Shown here piece by piece: positions 49,017 to 51,529 of a stretch of DNA of 51,529 bases (its first letter is position 1; each line of letters begins with the position of its first letter). The stretch is from an uncultured Prevotellaceae bacterium (GTDB taxonomy: Bacteria > Bacteroidota > Bacteroidia > Bacteroidales > Bacteroidaceae), in contig ONOG01000018.1 in assembly GCA_900319385.1 (NCBI GenBank), positions 1 to 51,529 of the forward strand, in the 5' to 3' direction. The position numbers and the translations under genes were made by a program. The notes under the pieces are model-generated. The model was not told where the DNA came from. It ran no database searches and was given only the letters and a program-made list of their open reading frames with translations.

Positions 49017-49355
49017 ATGAAAAAGGATAACGACTGGAAATCCCGACTGGGTATGGTCTATTCAACTAACCCTGATTTTGAATTTGAGACCGAGTCTTGC
49101 GACGTTGAAACATTGCCGAAACAACAGCAGAAACTGCGTGCTCGTATCGAAAAAAATGGACGTGGTGGTAAGACTGTTACAATTGTTTCAGGTTTTGTCG
49201 GTACTGATGACGATTTGAAGACTTTGGCTAAGTTGTTAAAGTCTCGCTGCGGGGTAGGGGGGAGTCATAAAGATGGTGAAGTACTGGTGCAAGGTGATTT
49301 CCGTGATAAGGTTGTCCAAATTCTTAAGTCGGAAGGATTTACGCAGGCTAAGTAG
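49017..49355 (+). CDS. SUI1/YciH-family translation factor-like protein
   Basis: 112 aa from the ATG at 49017. The eIF1/SUI1 fold is shown by LRARIEKNGRGGKTVTIVSG, LAKLLKSRCGVGGSHKDGEV and LVQGDFRDKVVQILKSEGF. Bacterial homologues (YciH) are thought to affect initiation fidelity. A longer frame through the tRNA is an artefact. The gene lies only 51 nt behind tRNA-Val and may be expressed by readthrough of its terminator. Confidence 0.9.
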   Translation: MKKDNDWKSRLGMVYSTNPDFEFETESCDVETLPKQQQKLRARIEKNGRGGKTVTIVSGFVGTDDDLKTLAKLLKSRCGVGGSHKDGEVLVQGDFRDKVVQILKSEGFTQAK

Positions 49356-49462
49356 GAATGCTGGCAGCAAATTATTGATTTTATAAGTTTTTGTTCCTGC
49401 GTTCATGACTACAAAAATGGTTAAAAAGTCTTTACCCATTTTGTATTTCGGTCACTTATTCG

Positions 49463-49470
49463 TAACTTTG
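49463..49470 (+). promoter_or_regulatory. Promoter -7 box of the parAB operon
   Basis: TAACTTTG within TTCGTAACTTTGC, with TTTG at 49440-49443, 19 bp upstream. A short hairpin-prone leader (AGTGGGGGAGAATCCCTACT at about 49502-49521) lies between it and the parA ATG. Confidence 0.78.
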
Positions 49471-49545
49471 CATTCTGTATATAAATTGTTTTTGTGCCTT
49501 GAGTGGGGGAGAATCCCTACTAACAGGCTGTAAGGTTGTTTTTAT

Positions 49546-50343
49546 ATGGGAAAGATTATAGCAATAGCCAATCAGAAAGGTGGTGTAGGTAAGACTACTA
49601 CGTCTATTAACCTTGCTGCGTCGCTGGCTACGATGGATAAGAAGGTGCTGGTAGTGGATGCCGACCCTCAAGCCAATGCTTCTTCGGGTCTCGGTGTCGA
49701 TATTCAGAAAGTTGATACGTCGGTCTATGATTTGTTGATAAGTGCTGTCGTGAGTTCGACCAACAAGACAGTTGCTCCGATTGATCCCCACGAGGCAATT
49801 TACACCTCCGACATTGAAGGTTTGGACATCATTCCAAGTCATATCAATTTGGTGGGTGCTGAGGTCGAGATGATCAATCTGAACCATCGCGAGCAAGTGT
49901 TAGCAAAGGTCTTGTCTCCCCTTTGTGCTGAATACGATTACATTCTGATTGACTGCTCTCCGTCACTGGGCCTGATTACAACGAATTCTCTGACAGCAGC
50001 CGATTCGGTAATTATACCCGTCCAGTGTGAATATTTTGCTTTGGAAGGCATTAGCAAACTGCTTCAGACGATTAAGATTATTAAGTCGAAGTTGAACGCC
50101 AAGTTAGAAATCGAAGGCTTCCTCTTAACAATGTTCGACTCGCGTCTGCGTTTGGCTAACCAAATTTATGAAGAGGTAAAGCGTCATTTCCAGGAATTAG
50201 TGTTTAAGACAGTCATTATGCGCAACGTGAAACTGAGCGAGGCACCGAGTCATGGCCTGCCTTGTCTGCTCTACGACCCTACCTCGACAGGAGCGCGTAA
50301 CTATTTGGCTTTGGCTAAGGAAGTGATTGAAAATAATAAGTAA
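49546..50343 (+). CDS. parA: Chromosome partitioning ATPase ParA/Soj
   Basis: 265 aa. The deviant Walker A is QKGGVGKTTTS with Lys11 and Lys16, Walker A' is VVDADPQANAS, and Walker B is YILIDCSPSLG. Of chromosomal Soj type without an N-terminal HTH. Together with ParB it segregates origins. Separated from parB by 11 bp. Confidence 0.95.
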   Translation: MGKIIAIANQKGGVGKTTTSINLAASLATMDKKVLVVDADPQANASSGLGVDIQKVDTSVYDLLISAVVSSTNKTVAPIDPHEAIYTSDIEGLDIIPSHINLVGAEVEMINLNHREQVLAKVLSPLCAEYDYILIDCSPSLGLITTNSLTAADSVIIPVQCEYFALEGISKLLQTIKIIKSKLNAKLEIEGFLLTMFDSRLRLANQIYEEVKRHFQELVFKTVIMRNVKLSEAPSHGLPCLLYDPTSTGARNYLALAKEVIENNK

Positions 50344-50354
50344 GAAAATGCACT

Positions 50355-51224
50355 ATGGCTGTTAAGAAGAAATTCGGAGGACCTTTGGGTCGTGGACTCG
50401 ATGCCCTGATTACGACAGAAGACGTCAGGACAGAAGGTTCATCGACCATTAACGAGATAGCTGTCAATTTGATTGATGCCAACCCTAACCAGCCTCGTCG
50501 CGAATTTGACGCAGAGGCGTTGCAGGAGTTGGCTGACTCCATCGCCAAGATAGGCATCATACAGCCTATAACACTTCGGAAAATGGAGAATGGACGCTAC
50601 CAGATTATTGCTGGTGAGCGTCGCTGGCGTGCATCGCAGCAAGTCGGTTTGCCGACAATTCCTGCTTATATACGAACGGCTGATGACGAGAATGTCATGG
50701 AGATGGCGCTGATTGAGAACATCCAGCGTCAAGATCTCAATGCTGTAGAAATCGCTTTGGCTTATCAGCACCTGATTGACAAGTATGGACTGACTCAGGA
50801 GAAGTTGTCCGAGCGTGTCGGGAAGAAACGTACTACGGTTGCCAATTTCCTGAGGCTGTTGAAGTTGCCAGCTCCAGTTCAGGTAGCTTTGAAGAACCAT
50901 CAGATTGACACAGGTCATGCCCGTGCCCTCTTGTCGCTTGACGATCCGAAACTTCAGGTGAAACTCTTTCGCGAAATTCAGCAGAAAGGTTATTCTGTCC
51001 GCAAGGTGGAAGAACTGGTGAAGGAGCGTAAAGAAGGTAGCGTAGCACCTCAGCGGCAGAAGTCCGTTTTGAGTGATGAGATGGATACATTGCGTCAGCA
51101 GATGGCCCAGTCGTTGGGCACAAAGGTGAAGATGAGCTGTACGGCGAAAGGAAGTGGTCGTGTGACTTTTGCCTACGATAGTGTAGACCAACTGAAGCAG
51201 ATTCTTGCTTTGCTCACAAAATGA
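50355..51224 (+). CDS. parB: Chromosome partitioning protein ParB/Spo0J
   Basis: 289 aa. The N-terminal ParB/CTPase domain includes NPNQPRREFD and IIAGERRWRA (GERR at 87-90, the CTP-binding box). The central HTH (LTQEKLSERVGKKRTTVANF) binds parS, and the C-terminal dimerisation domain ends the protein. No parS-like palindrome was recognised in this window. Followed by a DUF5683-like gene after 7 bp. Confidence 0.95.
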   Translation: MAVKKKFGGPLGRGLDALITTEDVRTEGSSTINEIAVNLIDANPNQPRREFDAEALQELADSIAKIGIIQPITLRKMENGRYQIIAGERRWRASQQVGLPTIPAYIRTADDENVMEMALIENIQRQDLNAVEIALAYQHLIDKYGLTQEKLSERVGKKRTTVANFLRLLKLPAPVQVALKNHQIDTGHARALLSLDDPKLQVKLFREIQQKGYSVRKVEELVKERKEGSVAPQRQKSVLSDEMDTLRQQMAQSLGTKVKMSCTAKGSGRVTFAYDSVDQLKQILALLTK

Positions 51225-51231
51225 TACGAGA

Positions 51232-51529
51232 ATGAGAGCAGGCGTGTTCGTCCGTAGATGGTTATGGCTGATGTTGGGAGTATTCTTATTTCCAACGCTT
51301 AGTCTTCATTCGCAAGACAGTGTGTCGGTAGCATTGCCGAAAGCACAGGTGCGTCGTGCCCAAGTGACACGCCCATCAGCCGACAGTCTTGTGCTCGTGC
51401 CTGCCGATTCATCCGAAGTCGTAGCTGTTTTGCAGCCAGAAGACCTGGATTCAACCAGCGATTCGCTACAAAATGAGGCGCGCATTCTCCTTGCTCAGCA
51501 GGACACGTTGCTCACTGTCGATGCCTCGA
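51232..51529 (+). CDS. DUF5683-like protein (N-terminal part, runs off the window)
   Basis: 99 codons from the ATG at 51232 to the window edge. A signal peptide (VFVRRWLWLMLGVFLFPTL ending LHSQD) is followed by a Ser/Asp/Val-rich linker. Position right after parB matches the DUF5683 gene found there in related Bacteroidota, but the domain itself lies outside the window, so the name rests on synteny. Confidence 0.5.
   Translation, partial: MRAGVFVRRWLWLMLGVFLFPTLSLHSQDSVSVALPKAQVRRAQVTRPSADSLVLVPADSSEVVAVLQPEDLDSTSDSLQNEARILLAQQDTLLTVDAS

Noticed and set aside
49356..49545. Search for a parS site near parAB
   Set aside because: No 14-16-bp palindrome resembling TGTTNCACGTGNAACA was found; the hairpin in the parA leader is different in sequence.

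Overview
The window is chromosomal DNA from a Bacteroidota bacterium, most likely Prevotella or a close relative. Three things point there: repeated Bacteroidota-type promoters (a -7 box of the form TAnnTTTG, several with a TTTG about 19-21 bases upstream) with little Shine-Dalgarno signal; Bacteroidota-restricted families (TamL-like Omp85 lipoprotein, Bat aerotolerance operon, DUF4296, DUF4738, DUF4836, OstA-like protein, DUF5683-like protein); and a secreted protein ending in the YNMAGQRV...KGLYVVGGKKV type of tail seen in Prevotella secreted proteins. Identification is from reading translations; no search was run.

Layout. 1-280: tail of an AT-rich winged-helix/ATP-binding regulator, a strong terminator and tRNA-Arg(CCG). 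0.3-6.4 kb: purU, an M15 peptidase, dinB, a TamL-like Omp85 lipoprotein, a TrmH-family methylase and a small conserved-looking protein. 6.5-13 kb: a minus-strand operon pyrB-pyrI-ileS-lspA-DUF4296 lipoprotein. 13.4-14.2 kb: a seven-gene tRNA array (Val, Arg, Tyr, Gly, Asn, Lys, Ser). 14.3-17.4 kb: four minus-strand genes of unknown function, unlike their housekeeping neighbours. 17.4-18.2 kb: noncoding DNA with a 21-bp repeat. 18.2-20.3 kb: a secreted protein and a PAP2 phosphatase. 20.4-29 kb: the Bat operon moxR-DUF58-BatD/DUF4381-like-batA-batB-batC-batD-batE. 29.2-39.1 kb: a DUF4738 lipoprotein, then a long plus-strand unit map-tsaD-cinA(C-terminal type)-rsmE-DUF4836-ABC ATPase-permease-(AmgK/RapZ-C/MurU-like fusion) closed by a good terminator. 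39.1-40.1 kb: about 1.1 kb of repeat-rich noncoding DNA with a 156-bp element bounded by terminal inverted repeats and the orphan 3' end of a secreted-protein gene. 40.1-47.1 kb: envelope biogenesis genes (two parvulin-type chaperones, OstA-like protein, small membrane protein) and mutL. 47.3-48.7 kb: a strongly expressed-looking OmpA porin. 48.8-49.4 kb: tRNA-Pro, a second identical tRNA-Val and a SUI1/YciH protein. 49.5 kb to the end: parA, parB and the start of a DUF5683-like gene.

The most unusual signal is a set of dispersed repeats that do not respect gene boundaries. A GC-rich palindromic repeat (core CCTCCCC..CCCCTCC-AA-GGAGGGG) occurs between genes and also in frame inside ileS and three times inside the kinase/nucleotidyltransferase fusion, once exactly at the join of two domains. 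Two other repeat families have supplied signal-peptide sequence (GTACAAAGTAC type, in the DUF4296 lipoprotein and batD) and apparent GTG start codons (GTTGAAAAC/AAAAACTC type, dinB and surA). This resembles Rickettsia palindromic elements in principle; whether it is known in this lineage cannot be decided here. A second notable point is the isoleucyl-tRNA synthetase signature GIHH in place of HIGH, the altered motif described for mupirocin hyper-resistant IleRS2.
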